This document shows positions 50,571 through 60,438 of a stretch of 61,243 nucleotides of DNA, in pieces (position 1 is the stretch's first letter; each line of letters opens with the position of its first letter). Both the position numbers and the translations under genes were made by a program. The notes under the pieces are model-generated. The model was not told the origin of the DNA. It did not search any database and was given only the letters and a program-made list of their open reading frames with translations. The DNA comes from Anaeromicrobium sediminis (GTDB taxonomy: Bacteria; Bacillota; Clostridia; Peptostreptococcales; Thermotaleaceae), in contig NZ_NIBG01000026.1 in NCBI RefSeq assembly GCF_002270055.1, positions 1 through 61,243 on the forward strand, given 5' to 3'.

Positions 50571-52040
50571 TTTTACTCCATCTTCAGAATATCTGTTAGC
50601 AGCATTCCAAAGCATATATTCTTTTATACCTAATTCATCTAGGGCTCTTACTTGAGCTTCTACTTCTTTAGGACCATACTTTATATATCCTTTAACCCAT
50701 TTAGCTGTAAAGTCTTGAATCCAAGGTCTTATAGAAGCTGGGGTTTCTATGTTTTTATTTCTGTTTATGGCATCTTTAGTTCCATAGTATAATGTTTCAT
50801 ATGGATAAGCATCTGGTACGGATAGTTTATAAGTTCCGTTTGCATAGTGACTTGGGTACATCATAGGGTTAATCGTGTCAACTACGTTACTTACAGCTTC
50901 CCAATATTGACCTAATCCCATATCATCTGTTACAGATCCTACTAGACCATATACATCTGCTCCTATATATACTTCTTCTGGAGATAATTGTTCTCTAGCA
51001 AACTTTAAGTAATTTTGAATTGTCTCTGGCTTACTTTCTCCTTTAGTGTTTCTGTAATCCAATACTTTATCTAATTTACCACCATTTGATGCTGGGAATC
51101 TTACATAATCAAATTGTATTTCGTTAAATCCTGCCTTTGCAGCTTCTTTAGCTACGGCAACATTATAATTCCATAATTCCCTGTCGTGAGCAGAAGCCCA
51201 AATAAGTCCATCACTTTTAGTATATGGTTTATTATTAGACCTATATACAATAACTCTGTCTGGATGTGCTTTAGCATATGTTGGATCTTTGAAAGATACA
51301 ATCCTAGCTATGGCATAAATATTATTATCCTTTAATTTTTTCATAAGTGCTGCCACATCTTTGATTGGTGCTCTTTTATTTGCATCTGGAGCATACTTTT
51401 CAGCAGCTTCTGTTTTGAATAACATGTTTCCATTGTCATCTTTAACGTCTATTACGAAGGCATTAATCTTAGTTCTCTTAGTCATTTCAATAAGTTCATC
51501 TATCTTGCTATTAGAAGCACTGTAAAGTGTCACATATACACCTCTTACTTCTTGCTTTGGATTAGATGGATAACTCTCTACTTTATTTTGCGGTGAAAAA
51601 TCTAGGTTTCTAAGTTTTTCAGATAAAAGTTCCCTTCTATCTTTTACCGTATATTCAGCAGCTATGTACCCTTCTTTTCCATCGAAGCTTACCTTATACC
51701 ACTCTCTGTTTTGCTCATCTACTGCACTTTCTAGTACTGTTACTTGAGATCCCTTTAATAGGTTGTCTACTATATTGGCATCTCCCTTTGCTTCTTCTCT
51801 CATTCTTAATTTACTAGCGCTAATATACACTAGATTATTTTCTTTCTTAGTTCCCTCTTTCCCTTGACTAGTTTCATCTTTAACATCCGTTGATGTAGTT
51901 TCTGTTACTTCTTCCCCTTTTGAATCTACAACTTCAACTCCACTGTCCGTGCCTGATACTGGTGTGTCTTTTTTAGTACATCCTACTACACCCACAACTA
52001 GTGCCAAGCTCAGACATAATGCTACAATCTTCTTCTTCAT
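50568..52040 (-). CDS. Lipoprotein with SH3 domain and DUF4015 glycoside-hydrolase-like domain
   Basis: The 490-residue protein has a lipobox (VVGVVGC), an acidic linker, an SH3b domain at about residues 72-133 (VYISASKLRMREEAKG, WYKVSFDGKEGYIAAEY), and a TIM-barrel-like domain from residue 166 with QEVRGVYVTLYSAS, NAFVIDVKDDNGNMLF, and FNEIQFDYVRFP. This is the DUF4015 putative glycoside hydrolase. Its target is probably cell-wall polysaccharide. Monocistronic. Confidence 0.88.
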   Translation of the reverse strand: MKKKIVALCLSLALVVGVVGCTKKDTPVSGTDSGVEVVDSKGEEVTETTSTDVKDETSQGKEGTKKENNLVYISASKLRMREEAKGDANIVDNLLKGSQVTVLESAVDEQNREWYKVSFDGKEGYIAAEYTVKDRRELLSEKLRNLDFSPQNKVESYPSNPKQEVRGVYVTLYSASNSKIDELIEMTKRTKINAFVIDVKDDNGNMLFKTEAAEKYAPDANKRAPIKDVAALMKKLKDNNIYAIARIVSFKDPTYAKAHPDRVIVYRSNNKPYTKSDGLIWASAHDRELWNYNVAVAKEAAKAGFNEIQFDYVRFPASNGGKLDKVLDYRNTKGESKPETIQNYLKFAREQLSPEEVYIGADVYGLVGSVTDDMGLGQYWEAVSNVVDTINPMMYPSHYANGTYKLSVPDAYPYETLYYGTKDAINRNKNIETPASIRPWIQDFTAKWVKGYIKYGPKEVEAQVRALDELGIKEYMLWNAANRYSEDGVK

Positions 52041-52140
52041 TCTGACACCCCATCCTATATTTTTACTTACTTTTTAATTATAACATGGCATTTTATCTTT
52101 TTGAGTAAATATTTTATTACGAAATAATTTCAAATTTAAA

Positions 52141-52163
52141 AAAAGCCTAATTCTAGGCTTTTT
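52141..52163 (-). terminator. Terminator of the bioYB operon
   Basis: AAAAGCCTA and TAGGCTTTT form a 9-bp stem with T run, a few bases beyond the bioB stop. Confidence 0.85.
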
Positions 52164-52168
52164 CTAAT

Positions 52169-53146
52169 TTATCTTTTATTTAATTTAAGTCCTACAGATT
52201 TTATCATTTGTACATCTTCTGATACATTCTTACCTGTAGTAGTAAGATAATTTCCAGTTAAAGCTGCATTTATTCCAGATAGGAATCCATCTTTATCCTG
52301 TTCTCCTAAGGCCTTTCTTCCTCCACCAAATCTGATGCTTGCATCTGGTAAGATAAATCTATATACGGCAATTATCTTTAATATTTCAAGAGGCAATAAT
52401 ACATCATTTTCTTCCATTGGTGTTCCTTGTATAGGATTTAAAATATTTATCGGTACAGATTTAATTCCTAAGTCTTTAATCTCAAAGGCCATATCTATTC
52501 TATCTCCTTGGCTTTCTCCCATACCAAATATTCCACCACAGCAAACTTCCATACCTGTTTTTTGTACGTTCTTTATAGTTTCAATTCTATCTTCATAAGT
52601 ATGGGTAGTGCATATTTCTTTATAGAATCCTCTACTAGTCTCTAAATTGTGGTGATATCTAACAACACCCTTTTCTTTTAACTTTTCGGCATCTTCTTCC
52701 TTTAATAATCCGTGTGATGCGCATATATGTAAGTCTGTACTTCCTACAAGTTTATCGTATACTTCTAATAATCCATCTAAATCTTCTTTAATATCTCTAC
52801 CACTACTAACTAGTGAAAATCTATCTACACCCTCTGATTCCATTTCCTTGGCTCTTTCTATGATTTTATCACTATCTAGTAAGCTATATGTTTCTACTCC
52901 CGTCTTGTAGTGAGATGATTGAGCACAATATCTACAGTCTTCTGAGCACTTTCCAGATTTTACATTCATTATGGTACATAGGTCTACCGTGTCTCCTACA
53001 AGCTTTTCTCTTATTTCATTTGCACTTTCAAATAATACTTTACAGGTCTCTTCATCTTGAATATTTACTAGTTTTAAAGCTTCTTCCTTTGTTATTTGTT
53101 CTCCATTTAATATTCTTTCTTTTAACCCTAGAATAAAGTCTCTCAT
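52169..53146 (-). CDS. bioB: Biotin synthase BioB
   Basis: This radical-SAM enzyme inserts sulfur into dethiobiotin. The 325-residue protein has CSEDCRYCAQSSHY with the three cluster cysteines (about residues 68-75), and CCGGIFGMGE with further conserved cysteines. It is second in an operon with the biotin transporter bioY. No bioA, bioD or bioF is near, so the cell may take up dethiobiotin or another precursor, or have these genes elsewhere. Confidence 0.96.
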   Translation of the reverse strand: MRDFILGLKERILNGEQITKEEALKLVNIQDEETCKVLFESANEIREKLVGDTVDLCTIMNVKSGKCSEDCRYCAQSSHYKTGVETYSLLDSDKIIERAKEMESEGVDRFSLVSSGRDIKEDLDGLLEVYDKLVGSTDLHICASHGLLKEEDAEKLKEKGVVRYHHNLETSRGFYKEICTTHTYEDRIETIKNVQKTGMEVCCGGIFGMGESQGDRIDMAFEIKDLGIKSVPINILNPIQGTPMEENDVLLPLEILKIIAVYRFILPDASIRFGGGRKALGEQDKDGFLSGINAALTGNYLTTTGKNVSEDVQMIKSVGLKLNKR

Positions 53147-53158
53147 CTCTTATCTCTC

Positions 53159-53731
53159 CTATGCTACTTTTTTAATATGTGCTTGAAAATATCCTGCTCT
53201 TTTAAGGGACGGTATTACCCTTGAAGCCACAAGAGCTACTATACAACTTAATACAATATCTTGAATTATAAAAGGATAAAAACCAAATTGCATTGCATTA
53301 TTAAATGAAATTGGTTTACTTAAATAATATTTAAGTATCACATATAAATATGGAACACCAACCATATATACTACACCTAATCCTGGTAGTACACATTTTA
53401 ATAAACTAAAAAAAGTGTATTTTTCTTGTCTTTCAATTAAAAATCCTATTACTGTAGCACATAATATGAAACCTAATAAATATCCAAATGTAGGAATCAA
53501 CACATATGTAGGTCCTCCACCTTTAGTAAATACAGGTACCCCTATAAGGCCTATTCCCACGTATAATAGCTGAGAATACAATCCTAACCTTCTTCCTAAA
53601 AGTATTCCTGCAAAAGCACAAAATACATATTGAAGCGTAAAAGGTACTACTGGACCAGGAATTTGTATAAATGCACCGATTGCCGTTAAAGCAGCAAATA
53701 ATCCTACTAATATAAGTTCTCTTGTTTTCAT
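53159..53731 (-). CDS. bioY: Biotin transporter BioY (ECF S component)
   Basis: BioY binds biotin in the membrane and works with a shared ECF module. The 190-residue protein has about six spans and the pattern IGAFIQIPGPVVPFTLQYVFCA near the start in segments, and GGPTYVLIPTFGYLLGFIL. It precedes bioB by 12 bases and is controlled by a BirA-type operator overlapping the promoter. Confidence 0.93.
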   Translation of the reverse strand: MKTRELILVGLFAALTAIGAFIQIPGPVVPFTLQYVFCAFAGILLGRRLGLYSQLLYVGIGLIGVPVFTKGGGPTYVLIPTFGYLLGFILCATVIGFLIERQEKYTFFSLLKCVLPGLGVVYMVGVPYLYVILKYYLSKPISFNNAMQFGFYPFIIQDIVLSCIVALVASRVIPSLKRAGYFQAHIKKVA

Positions 53732-53789
53732 AAAACCACCTCATTTTTTTCTTATACCTCAATATCATGATATAATATTCAGACTTTTA

Positions 53790-53821
53790 CTGTCAACCAA
53801 TATATCCAAAAAGGTTTACCT
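53790..53821 (-). promoter_or_regulatory. BirA-type biotin operator with promoter
   Basis: On the minus strand AGGTAAACC and GGTTGACAG are inverted half-sites with 14 bases between them, resembling the BirA box. The -35 hexamer TTGACA (53796-53791) is inside the right half. Repression of bioYB by biotin-loaded BirA is expected. Confidence 0.75.
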
Positions 53822-53835
53822 TTTTCAAAAAAAAT

Positions 53836-53857
53836 AATAAGGCTTCTAAGCCTTATT
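53836..53857 (-). terminator. Terminator of the histidine-kinase gene
   Basis: AATAAGGCTT and AAGCCTTATT form a 10-bp stem that overlaps the stop codon of the kinase gene and has a T run on the minus strand. Confidence 0.8.
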
Positions 53858-55475
53858 TATATATGTCCGAAAACTCTATTTGTATTTTTTCTATATTCTG
53901 CTCATAATTCCTTGTGATATGTTCTTCATCTATATCCATATATATGACAGGTAGTTCTATTAAGAACTCTGTTCCTTCACCTACAGTACTATTTAAACTA
54001 ACAGTTCCCTCGTGCATATGAACTAATGATTTTACTAATGATAGACCAATTCCACTACCTTCTGCCTCTCTACTTATAGTATTATTATCTTGTACAAATC
54101 TATCAAATATTTTATCTTGTGCCTCTTTAGATATACCTATTCCTGTATCCTTTACAGATATGATTATGCTCTTCTTTTTATCATATATATTCACATATAT
54201 GTATCCATCCTTTGGAGTAAATTTCACTGCATTAGATAATAAATTTAGTATTATTCTCTCTATCATATCTTCATCAACTCTCATATACTTTTCTTCTACT
54301 TCCGTATCAAAGATAAGACTTAGGCCCTTATCTTTTATATATTGGGCAACAGACATGGTCACATCTTCTACTATTTTTATAATATCTTGATTTTTAGGAT
54401 GTATTTCAAAGTATCCAGCATCCATTTTGGTTATATCTATTAAATTTCCAATAAGTCTTATTAGCCTATAACAATTTTGTTTTATTGTTCCCACATAATT
54501 ATCTAACTTAACCCTTTCATCATTTTCTATTACACTAGGTAATGCTTCTATTATTTGTTGTGCTGAGAATATTACATTTATAGGTGTCCTTAATTCATGG
54601 GATATATTAGCAAAGAATATATTTCGAAGTTTTTCAAATTCCATTATTTCATTTAATAAACTTTCCTTTTCCTTAAATAGTGTCTTATTTTTTATTGCAT
54701 CAATTTCTGCTTTATGCCTTTTATTTATCTCTTTAATTAATAATTCACTAGTTTTAGCAAGTTCTTTAGTCCTTTGATGTACTATATTTTCTAAATCTCT
54801 ATTATTCTTTTTAATTTCCATAGTCTTTTTTATTATGATTTTCTTGTTTATAAAATTTTTCACATGAAAGGTGAACCTAAAATTAGAACATATAAATGCC
54901 AACACTATTAAGAATAAAGTATTAATTAAATTACCTAGAAAAACATAAATGGTACTACTATTAAGAAAAAGGGCCCCTGCAAAAATAATATAGGTTAAAG
55001 CATATATTATAAAAGATTCCAGTGGATACAATACGAGGATAGATGCTACACTAAAAATACCTATTATGTAGGCTGAAATCTGACCATGTATATGCTGGGC
55101 ATTTGTAGACGCGAATATACACCAAAATAGAATTATTATAATTGCTGACTTATACATTATTTTTTCTAATAGTAATGACTCTACTTTAAACCCCTTGTCC
55201 TTTACTATGGACATAACCTTATATATAATACAGAAAATAGTTATGGCTATCCTAGAATAAAATAAATATTTATAATAGATATTTTCATCCCATAGTTCTT
55301 TAAAGTATTTAATATCAACCCATAACATAATAAAACTTAATACTATAAGTGCATTCATAACCATACTTGTTCTAGAAAAATTAGTTTTTATCTGAACTTC
55401 TTGAAACTCTCTTTTATACTTATCTGGAATATTATAAAACTCATAATTAAATATTCTTAATAGTTTTTCAAACAT
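53853..55475 (-). CDS. Membrane sensor histidine kinase, orphan
   Basis: The 540-residue protein has an N-terminal part with about six membrane spans (residues 35-215), a coiled-coil linker (residues 220-280), the HisKA box FFANISHELRTPINVIF with the phospho-acceptor histidine, and an HATPase domain with LNLLSNAVKFTP, DTGIGIS and GSGIGLSLVKSL. No response regulator adjoins it. The N-terminal domain may sense a membrane-related signal. Monocistronic. Confidence 0.93.
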   Translation of the reverse strand: MFEKLLRIFNYEFYNIPDKYKREFQEVQIKTNFSRTSMVMNALIVLSFIMLWVDIKYFKELWDENIYYKYLFYSRIAITIFCIIYKVMSIVKDKGFKVESLLLEKIMYKSAIIIILFWCIFASTNAQHIHGQISAYIIGIFSVASILVLYPLESFIIYALTYIIFAGALFLNSSTIYVFLGNLINTLFLIVLAFICSNFRFTFHVKNFINKKIIIKKTMEIKKNNRDLENIVHQRTKELAKTSELLIKEINKRHKAEIDAIKNKTLFKEKESLLNEIMEFEKLRNIFFANISHELRTPINVIFSAQQIIEALPSVIENDERVKLDNYVGTIKQNCYRLIRLIGNLIDITKMDAGYFEIHPKNQDIIKIVEDVTMSVAQYIKDKGLSLIFDTEVEEKYMRVDEDMIERIILNLLSNAVKFTPKDGYIYVNIYDKKKSIIISVKDTGIGISKEAQDKIFDRFVQDNNTISREAEGSGIGLSLVKSLVHMHEGTVSLNSTVGEGTEFLIELPVIYMDIDEEHITRNYEQNIEKIQIEFSDIYK

Positions 55476-55532
55476 ATACTAACTCCTTTGTTAATAGTTT
55501 AACACTTGTATCATTTATAATAATTATATAGG

Positions 55533-56165
55533 TTATACACTTTCTTTTAAATAGGTAAATAACAAAATCATCATAATTACCCATGAACCAAAAAATTCTA
55601 ATAAACCTTTAAACTTAACATCATAGTTTTTCCGTTCAATCTTTTGTTCTATATAATCTAATATTTCATCTAATTTTAATATACTTTTATAATTTTTTAT
55701 TTTCATGTCCAAGGATTTTTTCTTGTACTTTAACTCTACACTAGCCTTTGTATCCGCTATTTTTATTTCCTTTTCTGTCTGAGATTCGTCCTTTAAATCT
55801 AAATCATACTCATATTTCTTAAAGGCTCCTATTATTATATCTTTAACTTCCTTATTATCCACATGATAAAATATTATTTCTTGGTTACATAAGTCCCTAT
55901 ATAGTGGATATAATATCATTCCTACAGATATTAGCCCCATAAAGAACAGATCTCCATCGTACCTATCTTCATATAACTGAAAGAACTTATCCACTTGTAA
56001 ATAAAGTCCTCCAAATATAAGTGCATATTTACTTAAAAATGACCTACCACACATATTAGTAGCCGATGCCTTCCTAATCCCTTCTATAAATAAAATTAAC
56101 ATAATACCTATAGCTAAATCCATATGTCTTAATATAAAACTCATTATCCCTTCCATGAAAACCAT
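55533..56165 (-). CDS. Membrane protein of unknown function
   Basis: The 210-residue protein has hydrophobic segments at both ends (MDLAIGIMLILFIEGIR, FFGSWVIMMILLFTYLK) and one near residue 75 (FFMGLISVGMILYPLY), with a soluble middle part of about 90 residues rich in lysine and glutamate (KKKSLDMKIKNYKSILKL). The start is uncertain, with ATGs at 56165, 56156 and 56144. It lies between the histidine kinase and PotD. Family not recognised. Confidence 0.6.
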   Translation of the reverse strand: MVFMEGIMSFILRHMDLAIGIMLILFIEGIRKASATNMCGRSFLSKYALIFGGLYLQVDKFFQLYEDRYDGDLFFMGLISVGMILYPLYRDLCNQEIIFYHVDNKEVKDIIIGAFKKYEYDLDLKDESQTEKEIKIADTKASVELKYKKKSLDMKIKNYKSILKLDEILDYIEQKIERKNYDVKFKGLLEFFGSWVIMMILLFTYLKESV

Positions 56166-56226
56166 TCCCCCCTCCCATTATTTTACAATATTTTCCTATA
56201 TAATAACAGTTTTTGACAAAATAAAA

Positions 56227-56252
56227 AACTGTCCCTTCATAAGGAACAGTTT
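56227..56252 (-). terminator. Terminator of the potABCD operon
   Basis: AAACTGTCC and GGAACAGTTT form an imperfect stem with a 7-base loop, right after the potD stop, followed by T-rich sequence on the minus strand. Confidence 0.75.
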
Positions 56253-56258
56253 CTATTA

Positions 56259-57311
56259 TTATTGAACTTTTATTTCAGTCCAAATTCTATCGTATTCAAC
56301 TGTAAATTCTCCTAAGTCTGTAAATACTTCACCTTGCTTTAAAATATCACCTTCTGGATATCTTACTTTGTTGTTTTGCATATCTTCTGGTAAAAGTTTC
56401 TTACCTTCCTTATTGGCTGTTGCATAACCTATATATTCAGCACACTTAGCAGCAACTTCCGGTCTCATCATATAGTTAATAAATAATTCCGCTTCTTTTT
56501 TGTGCTTTGATGTAGTTGGAATTGCTATACAATCAAACCAAAGATTTGTTCCCTCTTTAGGAATTGCATATTCTAAATAGTCATTTTCTTCTGCAAGCAT
56601 TGTAGCTTCTCCAGACCAAACTAAAGCAAGTGCTCCTTCTCCAGCTAACATCATATTTTTATAGTCATCTATTGCATAGGCCTTAACAAGAGGCTTTTGC
56701 TTAATTAACTCTTCTTTAGCTTTTTCTAATTCATCAATATTCTTAGTATTCATTGAATATCCAAGTCTCTTTAAAGAAATTCCTATAGAATCTCTAGGAG
56801 AGTTTATCATAATAATATTCTTAGCATATTTTTCATCCCAAAGGATATCCCAGCTATCCACATTCTCTTTTACCATTTCAGTATTATAAAGGATTCCTAT
56901 AGTTCCAAAGAAATACGGTACAGAATACTTATTTCCAGGATCATAACTCATATCCTTTAAATCTTCATCTATATTTTTAAAGTTAGGTAGGTTTTTATGA
57001 TCTAACTCTTGTAATAATCCTTCTTTCGTCATGGCCTCTATCATATAATCAGAAGGAAATACTACGTCATAATCAGATCCACCACTTTGAACCTTAGCTA
57101 ACATTTCTTCATTATCACCATAAGTTTCATAGTTTACCTTAATTCCATACTCTTTTTCAAAGTCTTCAATTACTTGCATATCAACATAGTCTCCCCAGTT
57201 GTACACATTAATCTCATTATAATATCCCTGTTCGTTAACTTCTCCCTTTGAACATCCTACAACTGACATTACAAGGATCACACACACAAGCAATAAAGAT
57301 ATTTTTTTCAA
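56259..57311 (-). CDS. potD: Spermidine/putrescine-binding lipoprotein PotD
   Basis: PotD binds polyamines outside the cell and delivers them to PotBC. The 350-residue protein has a lipobox (MSVVGC), the EINVYNWGDYVDMQVIEDF start and DYDVVFPSDYMIEAM, and LVWSGEATMLAEE. I prefer the TTG start at 57311 behind AGGGGTGG; a GTG at 57320 is the alternative. It is last in the potA-potB-potC-potD operon, two bases before potC ends if the longer start is used. Confidence 0.92.
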   Translation of the reverse strand: MKKISLLLVCVILVMSVVGCSKGEVNEQGYYNEINVYNWGDYVDMQVIEDFEKEYGIKVNYETYGDNEEMLAKVQSGGSDYDVVFPSDYMIEAMTKEGLLQELDHKNLPNFKNIDEDLKDMSYDPGNKYSVPYFFGTIGILYNTEMVKENVDSWDILWDEKYAKNIIMINSPRDSIGISLKRLGYSMNTKNIDELEKAKEELIKQKPLVKAYAIDDYKNMMLAGEGALALVWSGEATMLAEENDYLEYAIPKEGTNLWFDCIAIPTTSKHKKEAELFINYMMRPEVAAKCAEYIGYATANKEGKKLLPEDMQNNKVRYPEGDILKQGEVFTDLGEFTVEYDRIWTEIKVQ

Positions 57312-57322
57312 TAATACCACCC

Positions 57323-58090
57323 CTATTCACTAATTTTTTCTCTTTTATTTAATAAAATAAATAAAATAACTATACCTAAAAATAATACGGTAGATAAGGC
57401 ATTAATCTTTGGACTAATACCTACCTTTGTCATAGAGTAAATCTTTATGGACAAAGTATTTACTCCTGAACCTGTTGTGAAAAAACTTACCATAAAATCA
57501 TCTATTGATAATGTAAATGAAAGCAGTGCACCTGTTACTATACCTGGCATAATCTCAGGTAATATGACCTTGTAAAAGGCTTGAAATGGTGTGGCTCCCA
57601 AATCTAGTGCTGCCTCTTCTAAATATGGATTTAGTTGAGTAAGCTTTGGAAGTACTGCTAATATTACATATGGTATATTAAAAGTAACATGAGCTAATAA
57701 CAAAGTAATAAATCCTAGCTTCATCTTAACTGCCGTAAATAATGCAAGTAGTGATATACCAATAACTATATCTGGGTTCATAACGGGTAGATAAGTCACA
57801 TTCATAAAGATTGTCTTCATCCTAGGACCCATCTTAAATATGGCTATAGCACTTACAGTTCCTATTATAGTAGCTATAATAGAAGCCAATATGGCAATGG
57901 AAAAAGTATTGTATAGGGCACTCATAATGCTACTATCTTCTAATAGAGCCTTATACCATTTTAATGTAAATCCATTCCATTTGCCACTATATTTAGAATC
58001 ATTAAATGAATATAAAATAAGTAATAATATGGGAAGGTATAAGAAAGTATAAACAAGTCCTGCATATAATCTTTTTAACGCTTTTACCAC
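57323..58090 (-). CDS. potC: Polyamine ABC transporter permease PotC
   Basis: The 255-residue permease has six spans and the EAA motif EEAALDLGATPFQAFYKVILP (given as EAALDLGATP for contact with PotA). It forms the channel with PotB. Its start overlaps the end of potB by 7 bases, so the two are coupled. Confidence 0.92.
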   Translation of the reverse strand: MVKALKRLYAGLVYTFLYLPILLLILYSFNDSKYSGKWNGFTLKWYKALLEDSSIMSALYNTFSIAILASIIATIIGTVSAIAIFKMGPRMKTIFMNVTYLPVMNPDIVIGISLLALFTAVKMKLGFITLLLAHVTFNIPYVILAVLPKLTQLNPYLEEAALDLGATPFQAFYKVILPEIMPGIVTGALLSFTLSIDDFMVSFFTTGSGVNTLSIKIYSMTKVGISPKINALSTVLFLGIVILFILLNKREKISE

Positions 58091-58920
58091 AGGCCTCCCC
58101 CTTCCTCATCTTTATATTTACTACTAATTAACATTACTATTAATATAAGAATCATCATTATCATGGATATGGCAGAACCAAATTGCCAGTTCCTAGCCAT
58201 TAAAAATTGACTTTGAATTACATTTCCAAGTAACATAGTCTGCCCGCCTCCTAATAAATCAGATATTACGAAAGTACTGACAGCAGGCATAAATACCATT
58301 ATGATTCCTGATACTACCCCAGGCATACTAAGGGGTAATGTGACCTTTGTAAATGTCTCAAATGAAGTGGCTCCTAGGTCTTTAGCCGCTTCAACTAAAC
58401 TCTCATCCATTTTGGATAAAACAGAGTATATGGGCAGCACCATAAAAGGCAGGAAGTTATATACCATTCCCACTACAACGGCACTATCATTATACAAAAG
58501 GGTAAGAGGTTTATCTATTATTCCAAGAAATATAAGGGCATGATTTATAATTCCCTTATCTCTTAATATACTCATCCAAGCGTAAGTTCTTAATAAGAAA
58601 TTACTCCATAGGGGAATTACAAATAACATTATAAGTAAACTTCTTCTAGATGCTTTGGTCTTAGCAATTATCATGGCCATTGGATAAGCCACCAATAGAC
58701 ATATTCCCGTACTTATAAGTGCCAATAATATGGAACGCCAAAATACATTTAAATACATGGGTTGTAAAAACTTTTTATAATTTTCTAATGTAAATTCATA
58801 TATTATTCTTCCATATGGAGATCTTTTGCAAAAACTGTATACACCTATGATAATTATGGGAGCAATACTAAATATTAAAGACCATATGGCATATGGTATA
58901 GATAACCAAGTCTTTCTCAT
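58084..58920 (-). CDS. potB: Polyamine ABC transporter permease PotB
   Basis: The 278-residue protein has about six spans, with the EAA-type loop EAAKDLGATSFETFTKVTLP as contact with the ATPase. It pairs with PotC, and starts 2 bases after potA ends. The C-terminus is SSKYKDEEGGGLW. Confidence 0.92.
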   Translation of the reverse strand: MRKTWLSIPYAIWSLIFSIAPIIIIGVYSFCKRSPYGRIIYEFTLENYKKFLQPMYLNVFWRSILLALISTGICLLVAYPMAMIIAKTKASRRSLLIMLFVIPLWSNFLLRTYAWMSILRDKGIINHALIFLGIIDKPLTLLYNDSAVVVGMVYNFLPFMVLPIYSVLSKMDESLVEAAKDLGATSFETFTKVTLPLSMPGVVSGIIMVFMPAVSTFVISDLLGGGQTMLLGNVIQSQFLMARNWQFGSAISMIMMILILIVMLISSKYKDEEGGGLW

Positions 58921-58922
58921 AT

Positions 58923-59966
58923 CTATTCTCCTTTTTTCATAATGTGAATTGAATCAGGACCAATCTTTAATCCCACATGATCACCCATAGGTGGCATATG
59001 AATGGAATGAATCATCCACTTAAATCCAGTTTTATCTTTAACTTCTATTTCGTAGTGAACTCCCTTAAAGATAATAGAGACAACTTCACCACTTAATGCC
59101 CCATCTTCTGGCTTAACTATTTCAATATCTTCAGGTCTAACTAATACATATATAGGTTCATTTGTATCAAATCCTTTGTCCACACAAGGAAGAACCTTAT
59201 CTTCTAATTCTACTTTAAAGTCTTCAAGCATGATTCCATCTAATATGTTTCCCTCTCCTATGAAATCTGCCACAAAGGTATTTACAGGTTCATTATATAT
59301 ATCTTCCGGCGTACCAATTTGTTGAATTTCACCTTCACTCATAACTATAACCCTATCAGACATGGTTAAGGCTTCTTCCTGATCATGGGTTACATATATG
59401 AATGTAATCCCTACCCTTTGCTGAATCTTTTTAAGTTCTATTTGCATACCTTTTCTAAGTTTTAAATCAAGAGCTCCTAATGGCTCATCTAGAAGTAATA
59501 CATTAGGCTCATTAACAAGGGCACGAGCAATGGCAATCCTTTGTTGTTGACCTCCACTTAGTGAATCTATTTTTCTATTTTCAAAACCCTTAAGGTTTAC
59601 TAACCTAAGCATTTCTTTTACTTTTTCATCTATAGTAGCCTTATCTAGTTTCTTTATTTTAAGACCAAAGGCTATGTTATCATATACGGATAAATGGGGA
59701 AAAAGAGCATACTTTTGAAAGACAGTATTAATCTGTCTTTGATAGGGTGGAATATTATTTATTCTTTTTCCTTCAAAGTAAACGTCCCCGTGTGTTGCCT
59801 GTTCAAAACCGCCAATTATCCTAAGAGTAGTAGTTTTTCCGCATCCGGAAGGACCTAATAATGTGATAAACTCTTTCGGCTTAATTTGCAAATTTATATT
59901 CTGTAAAACTTCCTTATCTCCGTATGTTTTAGATACGTTTTTTAATTCTATCATGTATTGGCTCAT
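58923..59966 (-). CDS. potA: Polyamine ABC transporter ATPase PotA
   Basis: The 347-residue ATPase has Walker [10 protein letters not shown], the LSGGQQQR signature, Walker [12 protein letters not shown] and the H-loop VTHDQEEAL. The C-terminal TOBE-like part includes [11 protein letters not shown]. It energises polyamine import and is first in the operon. A consensus promoter lies about 90 bases upstream, and the 192-nt element copy 2 beyond that. Confidence 0.94.
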   Translation of the reverse strand: MSQYMIELKNVSKTYGDKEVLQNINLQIKPKEFITLLGPSGCGKTTTLRIIGGFEQATHGDVYFEGKRINNIPPYQRQINTVFQKYALFPHLSVYDNIAFGLKIKKLDKATIDEKVKEMLRLVNLKGFENRKIDSLSGGQQQRIAIARALVNEPNVLLLDEPLGALDLKLRKGMQIELKKIQQRVGITFIYVTHDQEEALTMSDRVIVMSEGEIQQIGTPEDIYNEPVNTFVADFIGEGNILDGIMLEDFKVELEDKVLPCVDKGFDTNEPIYVLVRPEDIEIVKPEDGALSGEVVSIIFKGVHYEIEVKDKTGFKWMIHSIHMPPMGDHVGLKIGPDSIHIMKKGE

Positions 59967-60058
59967 CGTCTAAGTTTCCGCCCCCTTATCATTAATTTAT
60001 CTATATGATAATACTTAGTATTTGTAATCTAAAAGTTTATTAAAACTAAATTCAATTT

Positions 60059-60087
60059 ATTATATTTTCTTTTTCCCTATTTGTCAA
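60059..60087 (-). promoter_or_regulatory. Sigma-A promoter of potABCD
   Basis: TTGACA (60087-60082) and TATAAT (60064-60059) match the consensus exactly with 17 bases between them. It lies downstream of the 192-nt element, so that element is not part of the transcript made from this promoter. Confidence 0.88.
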
Positions 60088-60153
60088 TAATTACGCATTA
60101 AATGGGCAATAACTTTTATATTTATATTTAGAGACATAACATTTCCAAACTCA

Positions 60154-60345
60154 ATAAACTTTAGCTACTTACAAGGGAATATGAATGAAAAATTTTTATA
60201 AGGTGGAACATCAGAACATCTTCTGCTGTAAACAATTGTAAACCTTCTACCGTGAATATAATATTCACACTCTATAGTCTGATAGTGACTTACCTTCTAA
60301 AATATTTTTTATTTATATGACTGAAGTAAGTTCATATACATTTAT
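60154..60345 (+). ncRNA. 192-nt structured element, copy 2
   Basis: This is the partner of 11337-11528. The core (60201-60295) is 86% identical. The outer helices remain although bases changed: ACTTAC (60167-60172) pairs with GTAAGT (60326-60331), and 60179-60204 pairs with 60292-60318 with a bulge at 60303 in the same place as in copy 1 and G-U pairs at 60183/60314 and 60187/60310. Those wobble pairs favour plus-strand RNA. It lies between the RND terminator and the potABCD promoter. No clear plus-strand promoter is visible. Confidence 0.6.
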
Positions 60346-60391
60346 ACTGGACATGGTTAATCTATATATATCCTATAACGCTTACATGCAT

Positions 60392-60420
60392 AAAGGCTAA
60401 GCCTTATAAGCCTAGCCTTT
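60392..60420. terminator. Terminator after the RND gene
   Basis: AAAGGCTA and TAGCCTTT, with AGCC/AAGCC inner sequence, form a stem that ends just before the stop codon of the RND gene; it can also serve in plus direction at the end of the 192-nt element. Confidence 0.7.
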
Positions 60421-60438
60421 AATTATTAATATGAATTT

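Noticed and set aside
60201-60295. 6S RNA or a purine riboswitch as identity of the 192-nt element
   Set aside because: There is no central open bubble mimicking a promoter, two copies lie within 50 kb, and the purine aptamer's conserved loop and junction bases are not present in order.
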